In this document: positions 54,056-62,644 of the stretch, one piece after another
How the letters are laid out: every line of letters starts with the position of its first letter
Numbering within the stretch: the first letter of the stretch is position 1
Source: an uncultured Pelagibacteraceae bacterium
GTDB taxonomy: Bacteria > Pseudomonadota > Alphaproteobacteria > Pelagibacterales > Pelagibacteraceae
Assembly: GCA_902627565.1 (NCBI GenBank)
Contig: CACOJM010000002.1
Location: 1-64,000, forward strand
DNA: 64,000 bases
Direction of reading: 5' to 3'
Translations under genes and position numbers: made by a program
The notes under the pieces: model-generated
What the model was told of the DNA's origin: nothing
The model's database searches: none
Seen by the model: only the letters and a program-made list of their open reading frames with translations

Positions 54056-54669
54056 TAGATAATCTTATTTAACTTTTCAATAATCTTTTTTTTATTCATT
54101 TTTATGTCTGAATTTGAGTCAATAATTAGATATTTTGACTTATTCTTTTTAGCAATTCTCAAAAAACCTTTTTGAACTCTATCATAAAAAATACTATTGA
54201 ATTTATCATATCGATTTAGCTTTTTTCTTTTATTTAATCGCTTTATCATATTGTTCTTATTTACAATATTTAAAAAAGTAAAATTAATGTTCATACCACC
54301 TAATAAAAATTTATTAATTTGATTAATGATTTTGAGATTTACACCAAGACCAAAATGCTGATATGCAATTGTAGAATCTGTAAATCTATCTATCAAAATT
54401 ATTTTTTTTTTATAATTTTTTCTTAATAATGAAATATTTTCACTTCTAGATGCTAAATAAAGTAATAAATCTGTATTTTTATTAAAATTTGATTTTTTAT
54501 CTAGTATTAATTTTCTAATTTTTTCAGCGTTTATATTTCCACCAGGTTCTCTTACCTTTATAAAGGATATTCTTTTGTTCTTCAAATATTTACAAACATG
54601 ATTGAGATGGTAACTTTTTCCACTACCTTCTATACCTTCAAAAACAATAATTGGTTTTTTAGACATCAC
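54055..54669 (-). CDS. tmk: Thymidylate kinase
   Basis: A 204-residue P-loop kinase phosphorylating dTMP. The P-loop is FEGIEGSGKSYHLNHV (8-23), the DR motif lies in ILIDRFTDSTIAYQHFG and the substrate Arg is in VREPGGN. The lid is Lys-rich. It overlaps the D-Ala carboxypeptidase by 11 bases and holB by one base. Confidence 0.94.
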   Translation of the reverse strand: MMSKKPIIVFEGIEGSGKSYHLNHVCKYLKNKRISFIKVREPGGNINAEKIRKLILDKKSNFNKNTDLLLYLASRSENISLLRKNYKKKIILIDRFTDSTIAYQHFGLGVNLKIINQINKFLLGGMNINFTFLNIVNKNNMIKRLNKRKKLNRYDKFNSIFYDRVQKGFLRIAKKNKSKYLIIDSNSDIKMNKKKIIEKLNKII

Positions 54670-55810
54670 CCCAGATTAAATAATTTAAAGATTTTATTAA
54701 TCTAGAAAATATATTCACTTTTTTTATTTCTTTTGCAGCCAATAAATCATACTCACCTATAAGATTTTCATCATAAACAACTTTTAATTTACCAACGATT
54801 TGCTCTTTTTGAATCGGCGCTTCTACTGGTCCTGAGTAATTTATAGATATTTTTAAAAGTCTTTTTTGAGCTTTTTTGATTGTTTTATATATATCTTGAT
54901 TAACATAAACATCAACTTGGTTTTCTTTTCCTTGCCACACATCAATTTTATCTATTGTTTCCTTTGATTTTGCTATTTGTATTAAATCAAAATTAGTTAA
55001 TCCATAAGTTAATAATTTAGAGCTTTCTCTTGATCTACTACTTTTAGTTTCAAATCCACTTCCAACAGCTATTAATCTTCTATTATTTCTTATTAAAGAT
55101 GAGGCTAAAGAATATTTTTCTACAGCTAAATATCCTGTTTTAATTCCATCAGCTCCGATATTTTTATAAAGTAAAGGATTTCTATTTCCTTGTGTAATTG
55201 GATCGCCTCCAGTTCTGTCCCAAGTGAATTCTTTTTCACTAAACCACTCATAATAATCAGGATATGTTTTAATTAAATATTTTGACATAATCAAAATATC
55301 TTTAACTGTCGAGTAATTATCAGGATCATTTATCCCAGAAGAGTTTGCAAAATTGGTATTTTCCATACCTAATTCTTTTGCTTTCATTGTCATTAGAATT
55401 GCAAATTCTTCCTCTGTACCAGCTATACCTTCTGCAAGCGCAATACAGGCATCATTACCTGACGCAACAATTATTCCTCTTAAAAGATCTTCAACAGAAA
55501 CTTCATCCCCTACCATTATAAACATTGAAGAATATCCTGCTGTAGATAGTCTCCATGCTTTTTCTGAAATTATAAACTTATCATTTAAACTTAAATCACC
55601 AGATTTAATTAAATCGAAGGCTATTATAGCTGTCATAATTTTAGTCATAGATGCAGGATAAATTGATCTATTTGGTTCTTTTTCATAAAGGATTTCACCA
55701 GATAGAAAATCTTGCAATATTGCTGTTCTTGCTTTTATATCAATATTTGAATATGCAAATTGGGTTAAAAAGAAATATATAAATTTTATTAATAATAAAT
55801 TTCTAAACAT
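54659..55810 (-). CDS. dacC: D-alanyl-D-alanine carboxypeptidase (PBP5/6 family)
   Basis: A 383-residue periplasmic serine peptidase. After the signal (about 1-20), the active-site motifs are SMTK (54-57), SGN near 116 (IVASGNDACIALAE) and KTG near 219 (GIKTGYLAV). A C-terminal PBP5-type beta domain follows and ends in an amphipathic anchor (IFSRLIKSLNYLIW). It trims the last D-Ala of peptidoglycan stems. The symbol dacC versus dacA is not decidable from sequence. It follows the RlpA-like gene by an eight-base overlap. Confidence 0.93.
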   Translation of the reverse strand: MFRNLLLIKFIYFFLTQFAYSNIDIKARTAILQDFLSGEILYEKEPNRSIYPASMTKIMTAIIAFDLIKSGDLSLNDKFIISEKAWRLSTAGYSSMFIMVGDEVSVEDLLRGIIVASGNDACIALAEGIAGTEEEFAILMTMKAKELGMENTNFANSSGINDPDNYSTVKDILIMSKYLIKTYPDYYEWFSEKEFTWDRTGGDPITQGNRNPLLYKNIGADGIKTGYLAVEKYSLASSLIRNNRRLIAVGSGFETKSSRSRESSKLLTYGLTNFDLIQIAKSKETIDKIDVWQGKENQVDVYVNQDIYKTIKKAQKRLLKISINYSGPVEAPIQKEQIVGKLKVVYDENLIGEYDLLAAKEIKKVNIFSRLIKSLNYLIWGDV

Positions 55811-56558
55811 TTTTTAGTATCTCTAAATTTTCAAAATTAAGTAATTTCAGTTTTTCAAATGTCTCTTTCAAACTTTTTATATCATTAAAAGGTCCTATTA
55901 CTACTCTAAATTTTGTTTTAGATAATTCTTGTATTTGTGGATCATTAAGCGAGGTTTCATTTTTAATTCTTGAAAGCATCATAAGAGCTGTATCTTTATA
56001 ATAGAAATCAGCTATTTTAACTGAATAAGAAAAATTATCTTTTTTAATAATCTTTTTTACTTGATTATTTTGACTTAAATCATTTATTAAAATTCCATCT
56101 ATAGGTGCTTTTTCAGCAACTTTTTTCTCTGCTTCAAATGTTTTAGTTTTCTTTGCAATAAAAGTAGAATCTTTTGAAACTAAAATAATTTGTAAATAAG
56201 GTTCATCGAAATCAAGTTCTAGATCTTCTGCAATTCTTTTAGATATAACAGAATTATAAAAATCAGAAAATTTTTGTCTATTTGATTTAACTTCAGCAAT
56301 TACTGATTTACCATTCTTTGGATTCGTTATTTTAACTGATGATTTTTTCTTAAGATGTTTATGATAAATAAATAATGATCTATCATCAATTTTTCGGATT
56401 TTTTCTAAATTATCATCAAAAATCAACGCAAAACCTATATTAGAATATTTTTTTTCGATATTAAAATTAGTATTTTTTGAGTTTTTTATAGTTTGATTAC
56501 AACTAAAAAGTAAAAAAGAAAACAGGATTAAAAAGATTATTCTAAAGTTCATTTTCAA
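55803..56558 (-). CDS. RlpA-like SPOR-domain lipoprotein without the catalytic Asp
   Basis: A 251-residue lipoprotein (lipobox LLFSC, Cys20). A degenerate double-psi beta-barrel at about 70-130 reads SVKITNPKNGKSVIAEVKSN and NSVISKRIAEDLEL. The enzymes' RGPF and IDLS (catalytic Asp) motifs are replaced, so it is probably not a lytic transglycosylase. The C-terminal SPOR-type domain (about 175-251) binds denuded septal glycan in relatives. Neighbours mltB and dac fit a role in division-site wall remodelling (inference). Confidence 0.8.
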   Translation of the reverse strand: MKMNFRIIFLILFSFLLFSCNQTIKNSKNTNFNIEKKYSNIGFALIFDDNLEKIRKIDDRSLFIYHKHLKKKSSVKITNPKNGKSVIAEVKSNRQKFSDFYNSVISKRIAEDLELDFDEPYLQIILVSKDSTFIAKKTKTFEAEKKVAEKAPIDGILINDLSQNNQVKKIIKKDNFSYSVKIADFYYKDTALMMLSRIKNETSLNDPQIQELSKTKFRVVIGPFNDIKSLKETFEKLKLLNFENLEILKNV

Positions 56559-57552
56559 ATCTATTTTTTAATGTACAAACAGCTAGTGCAAATCTTAAAG
56601 ATCTGTTCCATTGTAAAATTATCTCATAATTATCAAATACGATATAAGCAGGATTTAATGTATCCGCACCTGGGATGATATCTTTATCTGGTGTAATAAT
56701 TGCTACTTTAAAATCTTTATCTAAAAATTCTATCTCATCAAAATTTTCTATATATTTCTTAAAAAATTTAAGTTTTTTTTTATTTGAAAGTTTTTTCGCA
56801 GATACATTAAGATATTTTTGTGGAATATCGTTTTTAAGATTTATTCTATAAAAACATGGAGAATTTTTTTTCCATCCAATTTTTTTAAGATAGTTAGCTG
56901 CTGATGCATAAGCATCCTCTGAGTTTTTTAGATCTATGTAATTATCTTTATTAAAATCTATAGCATGATTTTTGATTGTAGAAGGCATGAATTGAAAATA
57001 ACCAAAAGCACCTGCCCAAGAACCATATAAAGATTTATAATCTATTTGATTTTGATCAATTAATTTTAACAATATCAATAATTCATTCGTAAAAAATTCA
57101 GATCTTCGTTTGTCATAACTTAATGTTGCTAGTGAAGATAAGATATCCATTTTACCTACATAAGTTCCAAAGTTTGTTTCAATACCCATAAGTGATAAAA
57201 GCAATTCTTTTTCTATATCAAATTTGTCCTCAATTGAATTTATCAATTTTTTATTTCCTAAATAAAATTTATTTCCAGATTTAATTTTTTTAGAGGAAGA
57301 TCTTTTGGATATATATGTTTTTGTATCTTCATAAAACTCAGGTTGATATCTATCATATTTGATAACATTTGGTAAAAATCTAGTATCAGACATAACCAAA
57401 TCAAAAGTTTTTTCAGAAATATCATTTGCTAGTGCAATTTTTTTAAAACTATTTTTCCACTCTTTAAATTCACTGTTTTCATCAGCTAATCCATTAGAAA
57501 ACAAAAAAAAAGTTATTAAAAAAAAAATATTAATTTTTTTCATAAAGATCAT
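56542..57552 (-). CDS. mltB: Lytic murein transglycosylase B
   Basis: A 336-residue exported enzyme (signal about 1-23). The MltB family segments are SLMGIETNFGTYVGKMDILS, with catalytic Glu in IETNFG, LATLSYDKRRSEFFTNEL and GSWAGAFGYFQFMPSTI, then DAYASAANYLKKIGW. It cleaves MurNAc-GlcNAc bonds. Family 3 members are usually followed by rlpA/dac, as here. It overlaps the RlpA-like gene by 17 bases and the rarD-like gene by 23. Confidence 0.93.
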   Translation of the reverse strand: MIFMKKINIFFLITFFLFSNGLADENSEFKEWKNSFKKIALANDISEKTFDLVMSDTRFLPNVIKYDRYQPEFYEDTKTYISKRSSSKKIKSGNKFYLGNKKLINSIEDKFDIEKELLLSLMGIETNFGTYVGKMDILSSLATLSYDKRRSEFFTNELLILLKLIDQNQIDYKSLYGSWAGAFGYFQFMPSTIKNHAIDFNKDNYIDLKNSEDAYASAANYLKKIGWKKNSPCFYRINLKNDIPQKYLNVSAKKLSNKKKLKFFKKYIENFDEIEFLDKDFKVAIITPDKDIIPGADTLNPAYIVFDNYEIILQWNRSLRFALAVCTLKNRFENEL

Positions 57553-58408
57553 TAATATATATAATTACAGCTATCCAAATAATAATAAAACTTACAAATT
57601 TTACTAATGAAAAATCCTCACCATAGTAAAAATAACCTAAAATAAACTGTAATGTGGGCGTTATATAAAAAATCATTCCAGTCGGACCTAATCCAATCAA
57701 TTCAACACCTCTTACGTATAGAAATAATGGAATCACAGTCATAGGTCCAGCTAACAAAAGTAATAAACTTAATTCAAAATTATTTAAACTAAAATCATTA
57801 AAGCCATTTATTGAAATTAAATAAAAAACTACTAAAGCAAACGGAAAAATATATAAGCTTTCAATTAATAATCCTATATCTGTATCTATTTCTATTTTTT
57901 TACGAACTAAATTATAAAAAGCCCAACTAAAAGCGACTATAAGACCAACCCAGGGTAAAGATTTTAAATTAAAAAAAATCAATATTAATATTGAAATAGT
58001 AACCAAGCATATAGAGAGTATCCTTTTATTATTTAATTTTTCTTTAAAAAAAATATATCCCAATAAAACGCTTATAATTGGCATTATGAAATATCCAAAA
58101 CTTGCGTCAATTATTCTTTCAGATGCAACGGCATAAATCCAAATTGACCAATTAATAAAAATTAAAAATCCTGAAATAAACAATGCAACCAATTTTTTTT
58201 TATCAGTAATTTCTTTTAAAAAAATATTCCATTTTGATAAAAAGGTAGTAGTAAAAATTAACATAACTGCTGTCCATAAACATCTATGGACGACAAGTTC
58301 TACGTGACCAATAAATGAAACATACTGAAAATAAATTACACCAATAAAACCCCACCAAAAAGATCCTAAAGAGGTTAACAATAATCCTTTATTAAATTTA
58401 GCATTCAT
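57530..58408 (-). CDS. rarD: EamA family transporter, RarD type
   Basis: A 292-residue membrane protein with about ten helices, of the RarD branch: the start FNKGLLLTSLGSFWWGFIGV, VELVVHRCLWTAVMLIF and SERIIDASFGYFIMPIISVL, and the end LGPTGMIFYITPTLQFILGY. Substrate unknown. Its stop overlaps the mltB start by 23 bases, so both read as one unit. Divergent from tRNA-Ser over 88 bases. Confidence 0.9.
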   Translation of the reverse strand: MNAKFNKGLLLTSLGSFWWGFIGVIYFQYVSFIGHVELVVHRCLWTAVMLIFTTTFLSKWNIFLKEITDKKKLVALFISGFLIFINWSIWIYAVASERIIDASFGYFIMPIISVLLGYIFFKEKLNNKRILSICLVTISILILIFFNLKSLPWVGLIVAFSWAFYNLVRKKIEIDTDIGLLIESLYIFPFALVVFYLISINGFNDFSLNNFELSLLLLLAGPMTVIPLFLYVRGVELIGLGPTGMIFYITPTLQFILGYFYYGEDFSLVKFVSFIIIWIAVIIYINDLYEKN

Positions 58409-58496
58409 AGATATTTATTTGAATTAACTAATAACTAGATTTATTAAACCATTTTATAGTTGAATTAAATATTTTTAATTATACAACCTTGCTAAC

Positions 58497-58586
58497 GGAG
58501 AGATGGCTGAGCGGTTGAAAGCACCGGTCTTGAAAACCGGCAAAGGGGCAACTCTTTCCTGGGTTCGAATCCCAGTCTCTCCGCCA
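58497..58586 (+). tRNA. tRNA-Ser (UGA anticodon)
   Basis: GGAGAGA...TCTCTCC acceptor stem, D arm TGGCTGAGCGGTTGAAAGCA, anticodon stem CCGGT/ACCGG around CTTGAAA (TGA), a long variable arm (AAAGGGGCAACTCTTTCC), T arm GGGTTCGAATCCC and encoded CCA. It is followed eight bases later by the sdhE stop on the other strand. Confidence 0.97.
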
Positions 58587-58595
58587 TTAAATCTT

Positions 58596-58853
58596 TTAAT
58601 ATTTAAAATTTTTAAAAAGATTATTAATCTTATTATCCTCAAATTTTACATCAGTTTTTAAACCATTATAAAAATTATAAAGGTTGTTATCATCTATTTC
58701 TAAAAGTTTTATTAATTGATTTAAATCTTCATAATTTAATTGATCTAGGTATTTATAAGTGAAAGCGCCAAGAAGTTTATCCATTTCCTTTGTGCCACGA
58801 TAATTTGATCTGTAAATAATTTTTTTTTTTAATTGTTCTATATCAGTGCTCAT
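58596..58853 (-). CDS. sdhE: FAD assembly factor SdhE
   Basis: An 85-residue helical protein. The RGxxE motif is YRSNYRGTKEMDKLLGAF (Arg19-Gly20-x2-Glu23), and the QLNYEDLNQLIKLLEIDDNNLY region follows. SdhE/SDHAF2 attaches FAD to succinate dehydrogenase SdhA. It is divergent from recG with 22 bases between the starts, the conserved alphaproteobacterial arrangement. Confidence 0.92.
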   Translation of the reverse strand: MSTDIEQLKKKIIYRSNYRGTKEMDKLLGAFTYKYLDQLNYEDLNQLIKLLEIDDNNLYNFYNGLKTDVKFEDNKINNLFKNFKY

Positions 58854-58875
58854 AATAAGAATATAATATTAGTTT

Positions 58876-60927
58876 ATGGATATTAAAAGAAATTATGAAT
58901 ATTTATTATCAGACCTAAGTTCTCTAAAAGGTATAGGTGTAAAAACAACAAATTTATTAAAAAAAAAAAAAATTAATAATATCTTTGATCTATTATGGAA
59001 GTTACCAAAATCCTATACAGATCGAAGTTTATCATCAAAAATTGAAAATTTAAAAATAGATGAAGTGCAAACTATAACAATAATTCCACAAAAATATTTA
59101 TTTCCACGAGTTAGAAATTTACCAAAACGAGTTTTATGTAAAGATGAGACAGGTGAAATAGATTGTGTTTTTTTTAATAGCTATGAAGGATATATTAAAA
59201 AGATATTACCTATTGGAAAAGAAGTTACTATTAGTGGTAAAATTAAATATTTTCGAAATAAATATCAATTGACTAATCCTAAATATATTTCAGAAGACTC
59301 TTCTCTAATAAAACAAAAGCATAATAGATATTCATTAACTGAAGGTATAAGTGAGAAAGTTTATAATAAAATTATATTACAAATTATTGAAAATTTACCT
59401 AAAATGAAAGAATGGCATTCAAGGGATATATTAAAAAAATTCGATAACATAGGTTGGAATGAATCAATCGTAAAATTACATGAGGCAGAAAATATTGGTA
59501 AATTTAAAGAAAATTTTTATCAAAGACTAGCTTTTGATGAGATTTTCTCAACTTTTTTAGTTAATTCAGAAATTAGGAAAAAAATAAAAAAGATTAAAAA
59601 AACTAAAAAAAATTTTGATACTAAAAAACAAAACAAAATAATATCTAAATTAAACTTTTCATTAACGAATGACCAATACAAAACATTAAATGAAATTAAT
59701 AATGATTTAAACTCTGATAATAAAATGTTTAGATTGCTTCAGGGTGATGTTGGTAGTGGCAAAACCATAGTTTCTTTATTATCTGCTTTTAATACCATCG
59801 ATTCTGATTTTCAAGTAGCGGTAATGGCACCTACAGAAATATTAGCAAGACAACATTTTTTATTAGCTAAAAAAATATTTCCTAAGAATATTAAAATAGA
59901 ATTACTCTCTGGAAAATCAAGTTATAAAGATAAAAAAGATATTTTAGAAAAATTAATAAAGAAAGAAATTGATATAATCTTTGGAACACATGCTCTGTTC
60001 CAAAAAAAAGTTAAATTTAGAAAACTGGGATTAATAATAATTGATGAACAACATAAATTTGGAGTTAATCAAAGAAAAAAGTTATCGGATAAAGCTGGAA
60101 AAGATTGTGATGTTCTCTTAATGACAGCAACGCCAATTCCACGGACTCTAACTATGACTGTGTATGGGGATATGGACATTTCTATTATACGAGAAAAACC
60201 AAATATTCGGAAACCTGTTAAGACTTATAGTAAACCTGAAAGTAAGATTGATGATGTTATTAGATTCATCAAAAAAGAAATTAAACTTGGAAATCAAATT
60301 TTTTGGGTGTGTCCTCTAATAGAAGAGTCTAAGAAAATTGATCATACTTCAGCAGTAAAAAAATCTGAATATCTAAAGAAATTATTTCCTCATCAGGTAT
60401 TTTTACTTCATGGAAAAACAACTATTGAAGAAAAAGAAAAAATCTTAAATAAATTCTTAAAAAATGAATTTAAAATCCTAGTTTCAACTACCATCATCGA
60501 AGTAGGTATAGATTTTCCTAATGCAAATGTAATAGTAATAGAAAATGCAAATAAGTTTGGTTTATCTCAATTACATCAACTTAGAGGTAGAGTTGGAAGA
60601 GGTAATAAAGAATCTTCATGTATATTAATGTTTAAGTCAAATCTAAGCGATAATGCAAAAAAAAGAATTAATATATTAAAAGATTCTAATGATGGATTTA
60701 AAATATCTGAAGAGGATATGAAGATAAGAGGTTTTGGCGATATCTTGGGATTTAAACAAAGTGGTATTAAAAACTTTAAATTAGCTGATCCAATTCATAA
60801 TCAAGATCTATTTCTTTTGGCTGAGAAAGAAATTAAAAAGATTGAAACTACAAATCAAGATATTAGTAGATTCAAACCTTTGATTAAACTATATGATCGA
60901 GCAGACATAATTAACGATATAGCTTAA
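58876..60927 (+). CDS. recG: ATP-dependent DNA helicase RecG
   Basis: A 683-residue monomeric helicase that regresses stalled forks and branch-migrates junctions. It has an N-terminal wedge OB domain (about 60-150), Walker A LLQGDVGSGKTIVS, the DEQH box IIDEQHKFGVNQRK, motif III LMTATPIPRTL, motif V STTIIEVGIDFPNA, QLRGRVGRG and the C-terminal RGFGDILGFKQSG. Full length. Its stop overlaps the DUF502 gene by four bases tail to tail. Confidence 0.97.
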   Translation: MDIKRNYEYLLSDLSSLKGIGVKTTNLLKKKKINNIFDLLWKLPKSYTDRSLSSKIENLKIDEVQTITIIPQKYLFPRVRNLPKRVLCKDETGEIDCVFFNSYEGYIKKILPIGKEVTISGKIKYFRNKYQLTNPKYISEDSSLIKQKHNRYSLTEGISEKVYNKIILQIIENLPKMKEWHSRDILKKFDNIGWNESIVKLHEAENIGKFKENFYQRLAFDEIFSTFLVNSEIRKKIKKIKKTKKNFDTKKQNKIISKLNFSLTNDQYKTLNEINNDLNSDNKMFRLLQGDVGSGKTIVSLLSAFNTIDSDFQVAVMAPTEILARQHFLLAKKIFPKNIKIELLSGKSSYKDKKDILEKLIKKEIDIIFGTHALFQKKVKFRKLGLIIIDEQHKFGVNQRKKLSDKAGKDCDVLLMTATPIPRTLTMTVYGDMDISIIREKPNIRKPVKTYSKPESKIDDVIRFIKKEIKLGNQIFWVCPLIEESKKIDHTSAVKKSEYLKKLFPHQVFLLHGKTTIEEKEKILNKFLKNEFKILVSTTIIEVGIDFPNANVIVIENANKFGLSQLHQLRGRVGRGNKESSCILMFKSNLSDNAKKRINILKDSNDGFKISEEDMKIRGFGDILGFKQSGIKNFKLADPIHNQDLFLLAEKEIKKIETTNQDISRFKPLIKLYDRADIINDIA

Positions 60928-61541
60928 ACTTTATTGGACGACGTTCCTGCTGATACTATAAACTTTGAGGCCTCTTCAAAACTCATATCTAAATAGATTA
61001 CCTCATCAATGGGAAACATAAGTAAAAAACCACTTGTTGGGTTTGGTGTAGTTGGCACAAAAACATTTATTAGTTTTTGGTTAGTTTTTTTTGCCATTTC
61101 TCCATCATTTTCTTTTGTTGCAAATCCAACAGCCCATACACCTTTTCTTGGATACTCTATTAAAACTACACTTTTTTTACCGTTATCCTTATTAGAAAAA
61201 GTTTCGGTCATTTGTACTATTGCTGAATAGATTGTTCTTAAAAAAGGTATTCGTTTAAAGAGATCATCTATAAGTTTTAAAATTCTTTTTCCTAAAAAAG
61301 AAAGAGATAGACCTCCAACAATAGTGATAAAAATTAATGAAATTAAAATTTCAATACCAGGAATTTCAAAAGGCAAGTAACTATTAGGGTTTATATTTTC
61401 TGGTAAAATTTTAGAGGATAATCCTATTAAAATTTTACTTAAATATAAAGTAAAGCCAATAGGTATTAAAACCACTACACCTGTTATAAAGTAGTTTCTT
61501 AGTATTAGTGTAAATGATCTTTTTTTTTTATTTTTAGACAT
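60924..61541 (-). CDS. DUF502 family membrane protein
   Basis: A 205-residue protein with two N-terminal membrane helices (about 13-36 and 62-83), then a soluble domain with the family's conserved pattern RIPFLRTIYSAIVQMTETF, VVLIEYPRKGVWAVGFAT and VFVPTTPNPTSGFLLMFP. The role is not known; its place after recG is conserved in alphaproteobacteria. A 25-codon hydrophobic frame lies directly upstream on the same strand. Confidence 0.88.
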   Translation of the reverse strand: MSKNKKKRSFTLILRNYFITGVVVLIPIGFTLYLSKILIGLSSKILPENINPNSYLPFEIPGIEILISLIFITIVGGLSLSFLGKRILKLIDDLFKRIPFLRTIYSAIVQMTETFSNKDNGKKSVVLIEYPRKGVWAVGFATKENDGEMAKKTNQKLINVFVPTTPNPTSGFLLMFPIDEVIYLDMSFEEASKFIVSAGTSSNKV

Positions 61542-61544
61542 AAA

Positions 61545-61622
61545 TTACTTAAAACTAGAATATATCACAAAAACAATTGCAATAATAAACAAGAATATTA
61601 AAATTTTATTATTTAGATTCAT
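61545..61622 (-). CDS. Possible 25-residue single-helix membrane peptide
   Basis: ATG at 61622 (minus) to TAA at 61547-61545 gives MNLNNKILIFLFIIAIVFVI then YSSFK. One hydrophobic helix is flanked by polar N-terminal and basic C-terminal residues. It ends three bases before the DUF502 start, so it would be read in the same transcript. There is no SD, and the region is A+T rich, so chance is likely. Confidence 0.25.
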   Translation of the reverse strand: MNLNNKILIFLFIIAIVFVIYSSFK

Positions 61623-61652
61623 GAACAAATATAATATCAATGTTAAAGAAAA

Positions 61653-62480
61653 ATGAATAGAAGAAAATTCTTATCTTATGTTGGTTGTGGTTGTTGTGGT
61701 TTTATACTAAATTCTTGTGCTACAGCGCCTATTACAGAAAGAAAACAATTAAAGATAATTCCTGAGGCTAAGTTGAATGCTCAAGCTGCTCAAATATACG
61801 AAAAAATAAAAAAAAAAGAAAAATTAAGTAAAGATATTAAAACTTTAGATTTAATTAAGAGTATTGGTAAGAAAATGGAAAACTCAATTGGAGAATATTT
61901 TTATCAAGCTAAATTAGATGATCCTACAAAATTTTTTGATTGGGAATATATATTAATTGAAAATAAGAAAGTTAGAAATGCTTGGTGCATGCCAGGAGGA
62001 AAAATTGCGGTGTATACTGGTATTCTTGATGTAACAAAAAATAAAGACGGATTAGCTGCTGTAATGGGTCATGAGATAGCCCATGCAGTTGCAAAACATT
62101 CTGTTGAAAGAGCAAGTAGAGGAACACTATTAAATGTTGGAACAAAGATTATAGATATTGCCAGTGGAGGTATATTATCTGATATAAATAGAACAACAGG
62201 AATGGATACGGTTGGTTTGTTATCTCAGTTAGGAATTATGAATCCATTTAATAGAAAACAAGAGAGTGAAGCTGATTATTTAGGTATGATTTTTTCATCT
62301 TTGTCAGGTTATGATATTAGGGAAACATCAAAAATTTGGGAAAGAATGAAAGAATATAATAAAGGAAAAGCGCCACCCGAATTTATGAGTACTCACCCTT
62401 CTGCAGAAAATAGAATTAGAAAAATTAATGAGTGGGAAAATGAGATTATATTAGAATATCCACCACTTAAAATATCTTAG
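61653..62480 (+). CDS. M48 family zinc metalloprotease, Tat-type lipoprotein
   Basis: A 275-residue protease. The N-terminus MNRRKFLSYVGCGCC looks like a twin-arginine signal with the lipobox LNSC (Cys22). The zinc site is HEIAHAVAKH (HExxH) with the third ligand in ESEADYLG, followed by STHPSAENRI. Related LoiP/BepA-type proteins degrade or chaperone misfolded outer-membrane proteins. Full-length; about 110 bases of 5' gap. Convergent with tRNA-Lys, seven bases apart. Confidence 0.93.
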   Translation: MNRRKFLSYVGCGCCGFILNSCATAPITERKQLKIIPEAKLNAQAAQIYEKIKKKEKLSKDIKTLDLIKSIGKKMENSIGEYFYQAKLDDPTKFFDWEYILIENKKVRNAWCMPGGKIAVYTGILDVTKNKDGLAAVMGHEIAHAVAKHSVERASRGTLLNVGTKIIDIASGGILSDINRTTGMDTVGLLSQLGIMNPFNRKQESEADYLGMIFSSLSGYDIRETSKIWERMKEYNKGKAPPEFMSTHPSAENRIRKINEWENEIILEYPPLKIS

Positions 62481-62486
62481 AATAAG

Positions 62487-62491
<5 letters not shown>
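62461..62491. repeat. Nine-base inverted repeat overlapping the tRNA-Lys 3' end
   Basis: CACCACTTA (62461-62469) and TAAGTGGTG (62483-62491) are perfect complements across 13 bases. The right arm includes the encoded CCA of tRNA-Lys and the left arm lies in the last codons of the M48 gene. The form suggests a 3' processing or termination hairpin, though no T-run follows on the tRNA strand. Confidence 0.6.
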
Positions 62492-62562
<71 letters not shown>

Positions 62563-62586
62563 ACAATTGTTCAGAGAACGAGAATG

Positions 62587-62614
62587 TGTATACATAATTA
62601 TTTAAATAATTCAA
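62587..62614 (-). promoter_or_regulatory. Probable promoter of tRNA-Lys
   Basis: On the minus strand TTGAAT (62614-62609), a 16-base spacer and TATACA (62592-62587) fit the sigma-70 consensus and lie 25 bases before the mature tRNA 5' end. Confidence 0.5.
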
Positions 62615-62644
62615 ATGAGAATTTGTGAGACAAATAGTGAGTCA

